DNA of 23,320 bases from RGIG8748 sp045646525 (GTDB lineage: Bacteria > Bacillota > Clostridia > UMGS1810), in contig JAZRKX010000045.1 of the NCBI GenBank assembly GCA_045646525.1, forward strand, positions 1-23,320, read 5' to 3'. This document shows, piece after piece, positions 13,058-21,527 of this stretch; the first letter of the stretch is position 1; every line of letters begins with the position of its first letter. Under the pieces are notes generated by a model. That model worked only from the letters and a program-made list of their open reading frames with translations. It did not search any database and was not told the origin of the DNA. The position numbers and the translations under genes are program-made.

Positions 13058-14185
13058 ATGGCAGTAGTTGTAACACCGTCTATACCGCAGTATATAACGG
13101 TGCATCTGGGTCCTCCCGATTCCAATGCACAAAATGTCACATTGTCTTTTCCGCAGTACATAAAAAATGTCGCCTCAAGTGAGATTTATCCCACATGGAA
13201 CGAGGCGGCTATATATGCAAATATATATGCGCAGATTTCCTATGCTTTAAACAGAGTATATACCAATTACTACAGAAGCCGCGGATATGATTTCGATATC
13301 ACAAGCTCTACCGCATACGACCAGAAGTTCATAAACGGCAGAACAATATACGAAAACATAAGCGAGATTGTAGACGAAATATTTACCACCTATATACGCC
13401 GTTTGGGCTCTATAGAGCCTCTTGCCGCCAAGTACTGCAACGGCACCACCGTAACATGCGAGGGGCTGTCGCAGTGGGGCAGCGAATATCTTGCAAGGCA
13501 GGGCTACAGCTCACTTGGAATACTTAAGTATTACTACGGAGACGACATAGAGCTTGTAGAAAACACTCCCATAAGCGATATACAGACTCTTTACCCAGGC
13601 TATCCTTTAAGACGGGGAGACTCGGGAGATGCCGTAACGGTCATTCAAAGAGAATTAAATACAATATCCCGAAACTATCCTGCTATACCAAGAGTTACGG
13701 TAGACGGAGTTTTTGGCGAGAGTACCGAGAGGTCTGTGCGTACATTTCAGCAGATTTTCGGTCTTACTCCCGACGGCGTAGTGGGGCAGGGAACATGGAA
13801 CAAACTGGTAATGCTCTATGTGGGAATCTTGCGTCTTGCGGAATTAGACAGTATCGGAGTTACCATTTTCGGCTCATCCTTAGAATACCCCGAAGCATTA
13901 AGACTTGGCGACGAAAACAACTATGTATCTACACTTCAGTACTTCCTGTCTGTACTCAGCGAGTTTTATGATACTATTCCCTCTGTGCCTATTACGGGCT
14001 ATTTCGGAGAGCTTACCGAGCAAGCTGTTATTGCCTTTCAGCGTACGGCAGGTCTTGTGGCAGACGGCGTAGTAGGCAGAAGAACATGGGATGAACTTTA
14101 CAGATACTATGACGGCGTTCAGGACACGGTATTTATTCCCAATGTAAATGCCCTGAGTTTCCCTGGAACAACTATAAGGGGGTAG
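13058..14185 (+). CDS. SpoIID/SleC-like protein with two peptidoglycan-binding domains
   Basis: A 375-residue protein. Residues about 10-165 resemble the SpoIID/amidase-enhancer domain found in SpoIID and in clostridial SleC-type cortex-lytic proteins: SSEIYPTWNEAAIYANIYAQISYALNRV carries Glu42 at the position of the SpoIID catalytic Glu, and YCNGTTVTCEGLSQWGSEYLARQGYSSLGILKYYYGDD matches the conserved C-terminal part of the fold. Two peptidoglycan-binding (PG_binding_1) modules follow at about 184-250 (LRRGDSGDAVTVIQREL, VDGVFGESTERSV, DGVVGQGTW) and about 283-350 (DGVVGRRTW). No signal peptide is visible, as expected for a protein delivered from the mother cell. It likely acts on or binds spore peptidoglycan; lytic activity is inferred. 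Confidence 0.82.
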   Translation: MAVVVTPSIPQYITVHLGPPDSNAQNVTLSFPQYIKNVASSEIYPTWNEAAIYANIYAQISYALNRVYTNYYRSRGYDFDITSSTAYDQKFINGRTIYENISEIVDEIFTTYIRRLGSIEPLAAKYCNGTTVTCEGLSQWGSEYLARQGYSSLGILKYYYGDDIELVENTPISDIQTLYPGYPLRRGDSGDAVTVIQRELNTISRNYPAIPRVTVDGVFGESTERSVRTFQQIFGLTPDGVVGQGTWNKLVMLYVGILRLAELDSIGVTIFGSSLEYPEALRLGDENNYVSTLQYFLSVLSEFYDTIPSVPITGYFGELTEQAVIAFQRTAGLVADGVVGRRTWDELYRYYDGVQDTVFIPNVNALSFPGTTIRG

Positions 14186-14188
14186 ACT

Positions 14189-14719
14189 ATGCAGGATGAA
14201 ATAAGGCAAATTCAAACTATGCTGAGGGAGATATCCTTTTTTGATGAGGACATAGAGAGGATTATCCCCGACGGTATCTATGGCGACAGCACAGCTTCAA
14301 GCGTGCGGAGCTTCCAGAGGAAGAACAACCTCTACGAAACAGGTGAGGTAGATAATGACACATGGGATAAAATCGTAGAGGTATACGAGAAAACTATGGA
14401 CGAGAACAATCGCGAAGTGGTAGTAAGGATAATAGACGAAGCAGATGTCCCCATAACAGTAGGGCAGTCTTCGCTCAGCCTCTATGTAATTCAGGCAATG
14501 CTTCTTGCACTTTCGGAGTATTTTTCAAATCTCGATGATGTGGAAATCACAGGAAACTTCGATTCCAAAACGCAGGATGCCGTAGAGAAAATTCGGATTA
14601 TAAGCGGAATGGATGTAAATCCCAGTATAGACCGTGAGTTTTTAAATACTCTTGCGGAGCTGTACAATACAAACATCACAAGAAATCACAGGGAAAACTC
14701 TTTACAATCGTCGTTGTAA
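14189..14719 (+). CDS. Peptidoglycan-binding-domain protein
   Basis: A 176-residue protein, three bases after the preceding stop and with AAGGGGG before ATG 14189. The N-terminal half is a PG_binding_1 module (IQTMLREI, PDGIYGDSTASSVRSFQRKNNL, DNDTWDKIVEVY at about 7-66). The C-terminal half (about 95-160) has a second, degenerate module (LYVIQAMLLALSEYF, ITGNFDSKTQDAVEKIR). No catalytic domain and no signal peptide. Similar in pattern to the repeats of the upstream protein, so it may be an accessory cell-wall or cortex-binding protein made with it. Confidence 0.8.
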   Translation: MQDEIRQIQTMLREISFFDEDIERIIPDGIYGDSTASSVRSFQRKNNLYETGEVDNDTWDKIVEVYEKTMDENNREVVVRIIDEADVPITVGQSSLSLYVIQAMLLALSEYFSNLDDVEITGNFDSKTQDAVEKIRIISGMDVNPSIDREFLNTLAELYNTNITRNHRENSLQSSL

Positions 14720-14776
14720 CAACAAACTCCTTCTTTGCATATTATGTAGTAATAAGATGCGTCGGGAGGTTAGGCA

Positions 14777-14929
14777 ATGGGCTTTAAAAAATTCTGCAAT
14801 GGAGCATTTGTTGTTGCAATTATGAGCTTTGTGGTGGGACTTCTTATGGCGTTCTTCCTTCCTCCTATGATTATAGCAGTCATAGAGTGTGTACTTATAA
14901 TAATTCTTTGTCTTGTTCTGAAAAAGTGA
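14777..14929 (+). CDS. 50-residue two-helix membrane protein
   Basis: Small gene with GGGAGG at 14764-14769, about seven bases before ATG 14777. The product has a short basic N-terminus (MGFKKFCNG), a first hydrophobic helix (about 10-27), a Pro-Pro turn at 29-30, a second hydrophobic helix (about 31-48) and ends in Lys-Lys. I do not recognise a family. It lies between the peptidoglycan-binding gene and a SpoVM-like peptide gene, 16 bases before the latter. Real coding status is supported by the ribosome site, membrane-protein composition and the tight spacing. Role unknown. Confidence 0.65.
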   Translation: MGFKKFCNGAFVVAIMSFVVGLLMAFFLPPMIIAVIECVLIIILCLVLKK

Positions 14930-14945
14930 AGAAGGAGTGGTCTTT

Positions 14946-15017
14946 GTGAAGGTAGTTGTACTTAATTTCCCCGGATTTATAAAAAGTTTTCTCAAAAAGA
15001 TATTTAAAATCCAATAA
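14946..15017 (+). CDS. spoVM: SpoVM-like 23-residue amphipathic peptide
   Basis: A 23-codon frame starting at GTG 14946 with AGGAG at 14933-14937, eight bases away, and ending at TAA 15015-15017. The peptide starts MKVVVLNFPGF and continues as a basic amphipathic helix ending in KIFKIQ. Proline at position 9 and Phe at 11 match B. subtilis SpoVM, a 26-residue peptide that recognises the convex forespore membrane and anchors SpoIVA; hydrophobic residues at 11, 12, 15, 16, 19, 20 and 22 line one helix face. Position next to SpoIID/SleC-like and peptidoglycan-binding genes fits. The assignment rests on a short sequence and is not proven. Confidence 0.6.
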   Translation: MKVVVLNFPGFIKSFLKKIFKIQ

Positions 15018-15056
15018 AAAAAGAAATCCGCAAAATCATATGATTTTGCGGATTTC
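15016..15056 (-). terminator. Palindromic terminator of rpmB, shared by convergent transcription units
   Basis: Bases 15023-15056 form a perfect 34-base palindrome (17 bp arms meeting at 15039/15040, so about 15 bp can form a hairpin). On the minus strand it is followed by seven Ts (complement of 15016-15022), making a strong terminator for rpmB. On the plus strand only TCATTTTG follows, so it is a weaker stop for the spore-type cluster. Confidence 0.9.
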
Positions 15057-15074
15057 GTCATTTTGTAAGTAAAA

Positions 15075-15263
15075 TTAGATTGCTTTACCTGCTTTTAATG
15101 TTCTTAAGCAGCTTGTGCAAATGTGCATCTTCTTAGATGTACCGTTGACAACAGTTCTGACAGGTCTTACATTTGCCTTCCAAGTTCTGTTGGATCTTCT
15201 GTGGGAGTGGCTGACTTTAATGCCGAATGCAACACCCTTACCGCAGATTTCACACTTTGCCAT
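15075..15263 (-). CDS. rpmB: 50S ribosomal protein bL28
   Basis: A 62-residue large-subunit protein of the zinc-binding kind, with CEIC at 4-7 and CTSC near 49-52. The AKCEICGKG start, SHSHRRSNRTWKANVRPVR core and the basic C-terminus are characteristic. The ATG at 15263 has AGGAGGTG upstream on the minus strand; the longer frame to 15293 lacks support. Monocistronic by its own promoter and terminator. Confidence 0.97.
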   Translation of the reverse strand: MAKCEICGKGVAFGIKVSHSHRRSNRTWKANVRPVRTVVNGTSKKMHICTSCLRTLKAGKAI

Positions 15264-15366
15264 ATATATGCACCTCCTATTGATAATCACCAAAAACTAT
15301 ATTCCATCGGTTGTAATGCGATGCCTACAACCTTATAAATCGAACGCGGTTATAAACACAAGGTAT

Positions 15367-15395
15367 ATTGTATCAAAAAAAAACTGTTTTGGCAA
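15367..15395 (-). promoter_or_regulatory. SigA-type promoter of rpmB
   Basis: On the minus strand, TTGCCA (complement of 15390-15395), a 17-base spacer and TACAAT (complement of 15367-15372). The transcript leader would be about 95 bases. Confidence 0.82.
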
Positions 15396-15438
15396 GCTTT
15401 TTTTGAAAATATTTTAATATTTTTTCGATTTTTTTCCA

Positions 15439-16296
15439 TTATTCGTTGGAAGACGGCAATTTATACTTTTTGACCATGTGAATTCTGTACCAAAAAGCAT
15501 TGAGCGATGCTCCCAGAAGTATTACCATTGCAGACAGATACACCCATGCAACCAGTATAACTATACTTGCTAGCGAGCCGTATATTACATGGTAGCTTGC
15601 AAAGTAATTTACATAGAAAGAAAAGCCGTACGAGGTAACACACCATGCCGCAGTTGTAAGAGCCGAGCCGAACACCACATTCTTAAGAGGGATTTTTTTG
15701 TTGGGAAGCTGCTTGAATATAAAAGTCATAGACAAAAATATTGCAAGAATACACGAGAAGTATCGCAGGAAGTTCCATATCTTTTTGGCATCTATGATTT
15801 CAAGGAAATCTATTCGTTTAAGAAGTGCCTGAGTGCCATTGCCGAATATCACAAGTGCGAAGCTTAAGAATATGATTACGATTATGAATACAGCAAAAAT
15901 CATAAACATAAATCTCAGTTTAAAGAACCCACGGGTCTCCTTAACCGCATAAAAGCGGTTCATGGCTTTGGTAAGCGTACTTATGACATTGGACATATAC
16001 CAAAGTCCCAGCACCGCAGAGGTTGTTATAAGGGGAAGACTTCCTTTAAAGCTCATAAGAAGCTCCGTAATGAGAAGCTCCATATCTCTGGGCAGATATG
16101 TTATAAGCGAAAGAAGCATGTCCTGCATGGAAGAGCTTATGAGAGTAGCTATAACAAAAACCAGTATTACAAAAGGGAACAGCGCTGTAAAGAGATAAAA
16201 ACTCATCTCTGCAGAAAGCCCCAATATATCATGCTTGTAGAATCTGCGGATGTATATACGAAGAAGCTTTATAAAACTATTGTTTTTTATACTCAT
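15439..16296 (-). CDS. YihY/BrkB-family membrane protein
   Basis: A 285-residue integral membrane protein with about six hydrophobic helices. Family features include SAEMSFYLFTALFPFVIL near residues 29-46, the LITTSAVLGLWYMSN region near 89-103, and GSALTTAAWCVTSYGFSFYVNYFASYHVIYGSLASIVILVAWVYLSAMVILLGASLNA toward the C-terminus. The family was once named ribonuclease BN, but that activity belongs to RNase Z; it is now treated as a membrane protein of unknown role. The ATG at 16296 has a CGGAG site. A TATAAT box (complement of 16326-16331) lies upstream but the matching -35 is poor. No good terminator separates it from rpmB. Confidence 0.92.
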   Translation of the reverse strand: MSIKNNSFIKLLRIYIRRFYKHDILGLSAEMSFYLFTALFPFVILVFVIATLISSSMQDMLLSLITYLPRDMELLITELLMSFKGSLPLITTSAVLGLWYMSNVISTLTKAMNRFYAVKETRGFFKLRFMFMIFAVFIIVIIFLSFALVIFGNGTQALLKRIDFLEIIDAKKIWNFLRYFSCILAIFLSMTFIFKQLPNKKIPLKNVVFGSALTTAAWCVTSYGFSFYVNYFASYHVIYGSLASIVILVAWVYLSAMVILLGASLNAFWYRIHMVKKYKLPSSNE

Positions 16297-16502
16297 AATT
16301 AACTCCGTGAAAATTTTATATAATTATTATAATACACGGCCAAAAAAAAATCCATAGCAAGCCTTTTGTTATAATTCACAAAAAAAACATTTAATATAGT
16401 ACAAATTGCACATATAAAATTTGAGAAAAATATGTTATACTATACTTGACTGTGCCTTTCTAACGGTAATATGTCTAAAAGACTCAAATAAAGGTGATAA
16501 AG

Positions 16503-18752
16503 ATGGCAAATTCAAAAACAAAAAAGAAATCAACAAAGAGGACAACCAGCAAAAAACAAAATGCAAATGTGCCTGAGATAGTATCTATCTGTCTTGCGGC
16601 ACTTGCTGTAATAATATTTGTATGTGTATACACTTCGGGAGCAGGTAAATTAGGAGAATTTGTGTCTGCGGCTGCAAGGGGACTTTTTGGAATAGGCGCA
16701 TACATAATCCCTGTAATTATACTTGCTGTAGTCATACACTATTTTGCCTCTGCATCTCAGGAAAAAACCAAAAAATATGTTCTTGCGGGCATAACACTTG
16801 CAGATGTTGTGGCTTTGTGCCATATGATTTTTGCAGGGGATGTTGCTCTTGAGGGGATTTATGCACATAACTTGGAGCACCTCGGAGGCGGTATTATAGG
16901 TGCTATTATTGCAAAACCTCTTCAGGCACTTATGGAGGATGTGTGCACATATGTTGTGCTCATAGCAGTTCTTGCCATAATGCTTGTTGTGATATTTGAT
17001 GTATCCTTTACTTCTCTTGTAAAGACTCTGTATGTCAAGATAACATCTGCATTTAAGGATACTGCAAAAATGAGCATAAAACCCGAAGATAAGAAAAACA
17101 ACAGCAAGCCCTCCAAGGACGAAGTCCCCCTGCCCGAGCCACCGCCCGAGAACATACCGTGGGAGCCCGAGCTTCCTGCCGATATAGAAGAGCCCGAAAT
17201 AAATATATACAATGAGAGGGAAGAGACAAAAATATCCGATGATGAAAAGAAATCCCTCCATGATGAAATAGCAAACGAAATTGCCGACGGCGGCGAAGGC
17301 GAAATTATGGAATACATCTATCCCTCCATTGAGCTTTTGGATGCTCCCAAGGATTCACAAAAAGCGGAAGATATGAGTAAGGAACTCAGAGAAAATGCCG
17401 CAAAGCTTGTAGAAACACTCCGAAGCTTCCATGTGGATGCGCAGGTTGTTGAAATAAGCTGCGGACCTACCGTAACACGCTATGAGGTTAAGCCCGCTGC
17501 AGGCGTAAAGGTAAGTCAGATTACAAATCTTTCCAAGGATATAGCGTTAAAGCTTGCCGCAAAGGGCGGTGTAATGATAGCCCCCGTACCGGGCAAGTCT
17601 ACAATCGGTATAGAAATAGCCAATGCAAATCCAAGCACGGTAACGCTTCGCGAGGTTATAGAGTCCGAGGAATTCAAAAACCACAAATCCAAGCTTGCAG
17701 TAGCGCTCGGTAAGGATATAAGTGGCGCCCCCGTAATAATGGACCTTGCCAAGATGCCGCATCTTCTCATAGCAGGTGCTACGGGTGCAGGTAAGAGTGT
17801 GTGCATAAATACACTCATTATAAGCCTTATGTACAAGGCAGACCCCAACGAAGTAAAGCTTGTTATGATAGACCCCAAGCAGGTTGAGCTTGGTGTGTAC
17901 AACGGCATACCGCATCTTCTTATACCTGTAGTTAAGGACGCCAAAAAGGCAACAGGCGCTCTTTCGTGGGCTGTACAGGAGATGACGGAAAGATATTCCA
18001 TATTTGAAAAGCACAATGTCCGTAATATTCAGGGCTACAACGAGCTTATGGAGGCAGAGGGAACACCCGAAAACAAGATGGCTTCTATAGTGATAATCAT
18101 AGACGAGTTTGCCGACCTTATGATGGTAGCACCGGGCGATGTAGAAAACTATGTGTGCCGTATAGCACAGCTTGCAAGAGCCGCAGGCATGCACCTTGTA
18201 ATAGCTACGCAAAGACCTGTTGTTAAGTTCATCACAGGTAATATCAAGGCGAATGTTCCAAGCCGTATATCATTTATGGTTGCCAGCGCCAAGGACTCCA
18301 TGACAATACTCGACATGGGCGGTGCAGAAAAGCTTGTGGGCAAGGGGGATATGCTATATATGCCCGTTGGCGAAACCAAGCCTGCCAGAATGCAGTGTGC
18401 CTTTGTATCCGATAGCGATGTAAAAAAGGTTGTAGATGCCGTTACGGAAAATTGTGAGGCTGTGTACGACCCCACTGTTATAGAACAGCTCGAAAAGGAA
18501 GAGGAATACAGACCCGACGGCCAAGACCCCGGCGATGCAGACGAGCTTCTCCCCGAGGCTATAGAGATGGCTATAGACAACGGTCAGATATCCACCTCGC
18601 TTCTGCAGAGGAGATTCCGCATAGGCTACAACAGAGCAGGAAGCATAATAGACCAGATGGAAGCAAGAGGAATCATATCGGGTCTCGACGGCAACCGCCC
18701 CAGACAGGCGCTCATTACAAGAGAGCAATATAACGAAATGCTTATGAAATAA
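16503..18752 (+). CDS. ftsK: FtsK/SpoIIIE-family DNA translocase
   Basis: A 749-residue DNA motor that pumps chromosome through the septum at division or sporulation. A basic Lys/Thr-rich N-terminus precedes about four transmembrane helices (roughly 25-42, 60-80, 93-111, 150-167). A Pro/Glu-rich linker follows (about 195-235), then the motor: Walker A GATGAGKS at 425-432 and Walker B IVIIIDEFADL with Asp534-Glu535. The last about 65 residues form the winged-helix gamma domain (LPEAIEMAIDNGQISTSLLQRRFRIGYNRA). Start: ATG 16503 has AAAGGTG six bases upstream; the GTG at 16494 lies inside that site. FtsK and SpoIIIE cannot be told apart here. The upstream 190 bases are AT-rich without a convincing promoter. 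Confidence 0.95.
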   Translation: MANSKTKKKSTKRTTSKKQNANVPEIVSICLAALAVIIFVCVYTSGAGKLGEFVSAAARGLFGIGAYIIPVIILAVVIHYFASASQEKTKKYVLAGITLADVVALCHMIFAGDVALEGIYAHNLEHLGGGIIGAIIAKPLQALMEDVCTYVVLIAVLAIMLVVIFDVSFTSLVKTLYVKITSAFKDTAKMSIKPEDKKNNSKPSKDEVPLPEPPPENIPWEPELPADIEEPEINIYNEREETKISDDEKKSLHDEIANEIADGGEGEIMEYIYPSIELLDAPKDSQKAEDMSKELRENAAKLVETLRSFHVDAQVVEISCGPTVTRYEVKPAAGVKVSQITNLSKDIALKLAAKGGVMIAPVPGKSTIGIEIANANPSTVTLREVIESEEFKNHKSKLAVALGKDISGAPVIMDLAKMPHLLIAGATGAGKSVCINTLIISLMYKADPNEVKLVMIDPKQVELGVYNGIPHLLIPVVKDAKKATGALSWAVQEMTERYSIFEKHNVRNIQGYNELMEAEGTPENKMASIVIIIDEFADLMMVAPGDVENYVCRIAQLARAAGMHLVIATQRPVVKFITGNIKANVPSRISFMVASAKDSMTILDMGGAEKLVGKGDMLYMPVGETKPARMQCAFVSDSDVKKVVDAVTENCEAVYDPTVIEQLEKEEEYRPDGQDPGDADELLPEAIEMAIDNGQISTSLLQRRFRIGYNRAGSIIDQMEARGIISGLDGNRPRQALITREQYNEMLMK

Positions 18753-18761
18753 GAGGAAAAT

Positions 18762-20669
18762 ATGTCAAACAAAGGTTTCCTTCCTGTATGCAGGGAAGAC
18801 ATGCAAAAACTGAATATTGAGCAGCTCGATTTTGTGTATGTATCGGGCGATGCCTATGTGGACCATCCCAGCTTCGGTCATGCTATAATAACAAGGGTAC
18901 TCGAGCACCACGGCTATACCGTGGGTATTATAGCTCAGCCCGACTGGAAGAATACCGAGGAGTTTAAAAAACTGGGTAAGCCAAGATATGCCTTTTTAGT
19001 CTCGGCGGGAAACATAGATTCCATGGTAAACCGCTACACAGTAAATAAAAAGGTTCGTTCCGACGATTCCTATTCGCCGGGCGGTAAGGGCGGACTGCGA
19101 CCCGACAGAGCCACGATAGTTTACTGCAACAAAATCCGCGAGGCATACCCCGGTGTGCCTATGATAATAGGCGGTATAGAGGCGAGCCTGAGGCGTTTTG
19201 CCCACTATGACTACTGGGACAACAAGGTAAGGCGCTCTATACTTCTGGACACAAGGGCAAATGTTCTCATATACGGCATGGGCGAAAAGGCAATAGTAGA
19301 GCTTGCCGATGCTATGAGAGACGGCAAACAGCTATCCGAAACCAATGTGGACGGATGCTGTTATATACGCAAAAATTTAGATATTGTAGGCGATTATACA
19401 GAGGTGCCTTCATGCGAGGATGTTACAGAGAGTAAGGAAAAGTATGCTATAGCCACCCGTATGCAGTTCGACGGTCAGGACCCCATTCGTTCAAAGCCCC
19501 TTGTACAAAAGCACTACGACAGGTATCTTGTGCAGAATAAACCCATGATGCCTTTGAATACAAAGGAGCTTGACAGCGTGTACGCACTTCCCTATATGCG
19601 CACATGGCATCCCATGTACGATAAGGACGGCGGTGTGCCTGCCATAGAGGAGGTTAAATTCAGCATTACAAATACAAGAGGCTGTTACGGACAATGCAAC
19701 TTTTGCGCACTAACCTTTCATCAGGGCAGAATAGTGCAGACAAGAAGCGAAAAATCCGTTATAAACGAAGCTAAAAAGATGATATGGGACCCCGAATTCA
19801 AGGGTTACATTCACGATGTGGGAGGACCTACGGCAAACTTTTATGGTCCCGGTTGTGATAAACAGATGGAAAAAGGCACCTGCAGGAATGTACGATGCCT
19901 ATACCCAAAACCATGTCCTAATCTTAAGATAAGCCACAAAAAATATCTTGAGCTTTTAAGGAAATTAAGGGCACTTCCGGGAGTTAAAAAGGTATTTGTC
20001 CGCTCGGGAATACGCTATGATTACCTTGTAGCAGACAAGGACGATACCTTTTTCAACGAACTTCTGGAGCATCATGTGTCGGGTCAGCTCAAGGTGGCAC
20101 CCGAGCATATATCGGACAATGTACTAAGGTACATGGGAAAGCCCGGGAAGAATGTATATGGCAGATTTTCCGATAAGTTTTATGCAATAAATGAGAAACT
20201 CGGCAAAAAACAGTTTCTTGTGCCGTATCTTATGTCGAGCCATCCGGGAAGCACTCTTCACGATGCAATAGAGCTTGCACTCTATATCAAAAAACACAAG
20301 TTGCATCCCGAACAGGTACAGGATTTTTATCCCACACCGTTTACCATATCCACATGTATGTTCTACACGGGGCTTGACCCCTTTACCATGGAGGAGGTCT
20401 ATGTACCCCGCGATATGGAGGAAAAGAGAATGCAAAGGGCACTTCTGCAGTTTTCTGTGCCCGACAACATACCGCTTGTAATAAAAGCACTCAAAAAAGC
20501 AGGCAGGGACGACCTCATAGGCTATGACCCCGACTGCCTTGTAAGACCTATATCCAATTTAGCAGGAGGAAGAAACAATGTATCAGATTTTAGACGGAAA
20601 AAAAGTGTCGCAAAAGGTAAAGGACGAGCTAAAAACCAAGGTGGCAGAGCTAAAGGCAGAAGGAATTGA
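18762..20669 (+). CDS. ygiQ: YgiQ-family radical SAM protein
   Basis: A 635-residue protein. The radical SAM cluster motif is C308-x3-C312-x2-C315 in RGCYGQCNFCAL. The N-terminal part (FVYVSGDAYVDHPSFGHAII, GGIEASLRRFAHYDYWDNK) and the region KGTCRNVRCLYPKPCPNL with further cysteines are typical of YgiQ. The family's reaction is unknown. GAGGA precedes ATG 18762, nine bases after the ftsK stop. The last about 30 residues form a Lys/Arg/Gly-rich tail (RRKKSVAKGKGRAKNQGGRAKGRRN region) encoded in a 92-base out-of-frame overlap with folD; whether the tail is a conserved element is not known. Confidence 0.93.
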   Translation: MSNKGFLPVCREDMQKLNIEQLDFVYVSGDAYVDHPSFGHAIITRVLEHHGYTVGIIAQPDWKNTEEFKKLGKPRYAFLVSAGNIDSMVNRYTVNKKVRSDDSYSPGGKGGLRPDRATIVYCNKIREAYPGVPMIIGGIEASLRRFAHYDYWDNKVRRSILLDTRANVLIYGMGEKAIVELADAMRDGKQLSETNVDGCCYIRKNLDIVGDYTEVPSCEDVTESKEKYAIATRMQFDGQDPIRSKPLVQKHYDRYLVQNKPMMPLNTKELDSVYALPYMRTWHPMYDKDGGVPAIEEVKFSITNTRGCYGQCNFCALTFHQGRIVQTRSEKSVINEAKKMIWDPEFKGYIHDVGGPTANFYGPGCDKQMEKGTCRNVRCLYPKPCPNLKISHKKYLELLRKLRALPGVKKVFVRSGIRYDYLVADKDDTFFNELLEHHVSGQLKVAPEHISDNVLRYMGKPGKNVYGRFSDKFYAINEKLGKKQFLVPYLMSSHPGSTLHDAIELALYIKKHKLHPEQVQDFYPTPFTISTCMFYTGLDPFTMEEVYVPRDMEEKRMQRALLQFSVPDNIPLVIKALKKAGRDDLIGYDPDCLVRPISNLAGGRNNVSDFRRKKSVAKGKGRAKNQGGRAKGRRN

Positions 20670-21426
20670 ACCGTCCCTTGCAGTTATAATAGTAGGTAAC
20701 GACAGCGCTTCCAGAGTGTATGTAAACAACAAAAAGAAAGCCTGCGAATATATCGGCATCCGCTCGGTTGAGTATGCACTTGCCGAAGAAACCACACAGG
20801 AGGAACTATTGGAACTTATATCCGAACTTAACGGCAGAAAAGATATAAACGGCATACTCTGTCAGCTTCCGCTCCCAAAACACATAAACGAGGAAACCAT
20901 CTTGAATTCTATTGCGGTGGAAAAGGATGTTGACGCTTTCCATCCTGTAAATGTGGGTAAGATTATGATAGGCAATTTTGACTTTTTGCCCTGTACTCCC
21001 GCAGGCGTAATGGAGCTTCTCGATGATGCGGGTATAGATTTAAACGGCAAGGAATGTGTAGTAATAGGCAGAAGCAACATAGTAGGCAAGCCTCAGGCTA
21101 TGCTTCTTCTTCATAAAAACGCTACAGTTACAATATGCCACTCGCGCACAAAGGATTTAAAGGAAGTCTGCAAGAGGGCGGATGTTCTCGTGGTAGCGGT
21201 GGGCAGAGCCAAGATGGTAGATGCAAGCTACATCAAGGACGGAGCAGTCGTAATAGATGTGGGTATGGACCGTGACGAAAACGGCAAGCTCTGCGGCGAT
21301 GTGGATTTTGAGTCCGCCTGCACCAAGGCAAGCTACATCACTCCCGTTCCCGGCGGCGTGGGTCCCATGACCATAGCAACACTTATGAAGAATGCTGTAA
21401 CTGCTGCTGTAAGACAAAGTGAATAA
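20578..21426 (+). CDS. folD: Bifunctional methylene-THF dehydrogenase/cyclohydrolase
   Basis: Interconverts methylene-, methenyl- and formyl-tetrahydrofolate in the cytoplasm, supplying one-carbon units. The 282-residue length is normal. Signatures: YVNNKKKACEYIGI at 48-61 with the presumed catalytic Lys52, GILCQLPLP, PCTPAGVMELL, GRSNIVGKPQAMLLL (nucleotide binding) and PVPGGVGPMTIATL near the C-terminus. The start at ATG 20578 has AGGAGGA just upstream, within the 3' end of the radical SAM gene; MYQILDGKKVSQKVK is a standard N-terminus, so the overlap is real. Confidence 0.97.
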   Translation: MYQILDGKKVSQKVKDELKTKVAELKAEGIEPSLAVIIVGNDSASRVYVNNKKKACEYIGIRSVEYALAEETTQEELLELISELNGRKDINGILCQLPLPKHINEETILNSIAVEKDVDAFHPVNVGKIMIGNFDFLPCTPAGVMELLDDAGIDLNGKECVVIGRSNIVGKPQAMLLLHKNATVTICHSRTKDLKEVCKRADVLVVAVGRAKMVDASYIKDGAVVIDVGMDRDENGKLCGDVDFESACTKASYITPVPGGVGPMTIATLMKNAVTAAVRQSE

Positions 21427-21431
21427 GAAAT

Positions 21432-21468
21432 CGGCTGTGAAATCGATATGATTTTCACAGCCGTTTTT
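21432..21468 (+). terminator. Intrinsic terminator after folD
   Basis: CGGCTGTGAAA (21432-21442) pairs with TTTCACAGCCG (21453-21463), 10-base loop, followed by TTTTT to 21468. Confidence 0.9.
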
Positions 21469-21498
21469 AATTAAAATGAAAAAATCTGCCCAATTCGG

Positions 21499-21527
21499 TT
21501 GACATCCTACCCAAAATATTATAAAAT
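21499..21527 (+). promoter_or_regulatory. SigA-type promoter of rny
   Basis: Perfect TTGACA at 21499-21504, 17-base spacer, TAAAAT at 21522-21527. The leader to rny is about 138 bases and AT-rich; I saw no strong hairpin in it. Confidence 0.82.

Noticed and set aside
16326..16354. Promoter for the YihY-family gene on the minus strand
   Set aside because: TATAAT is perfect but the sequence at the -35 distance matches only three of six positions, so it was left as a remark.
16403..16441. Promoter for ftsK (TTGCAC with TATACT)
   Set aside because: The boxes are 24 bases apart, and no -35 sits at the right distance from TATACT.
16922..18580. Several long minus-strand frames under ftsK
   Set aside because: Their peptides are Ser/Tyr/Cys-rich shadows of the motor gene, without start signals.
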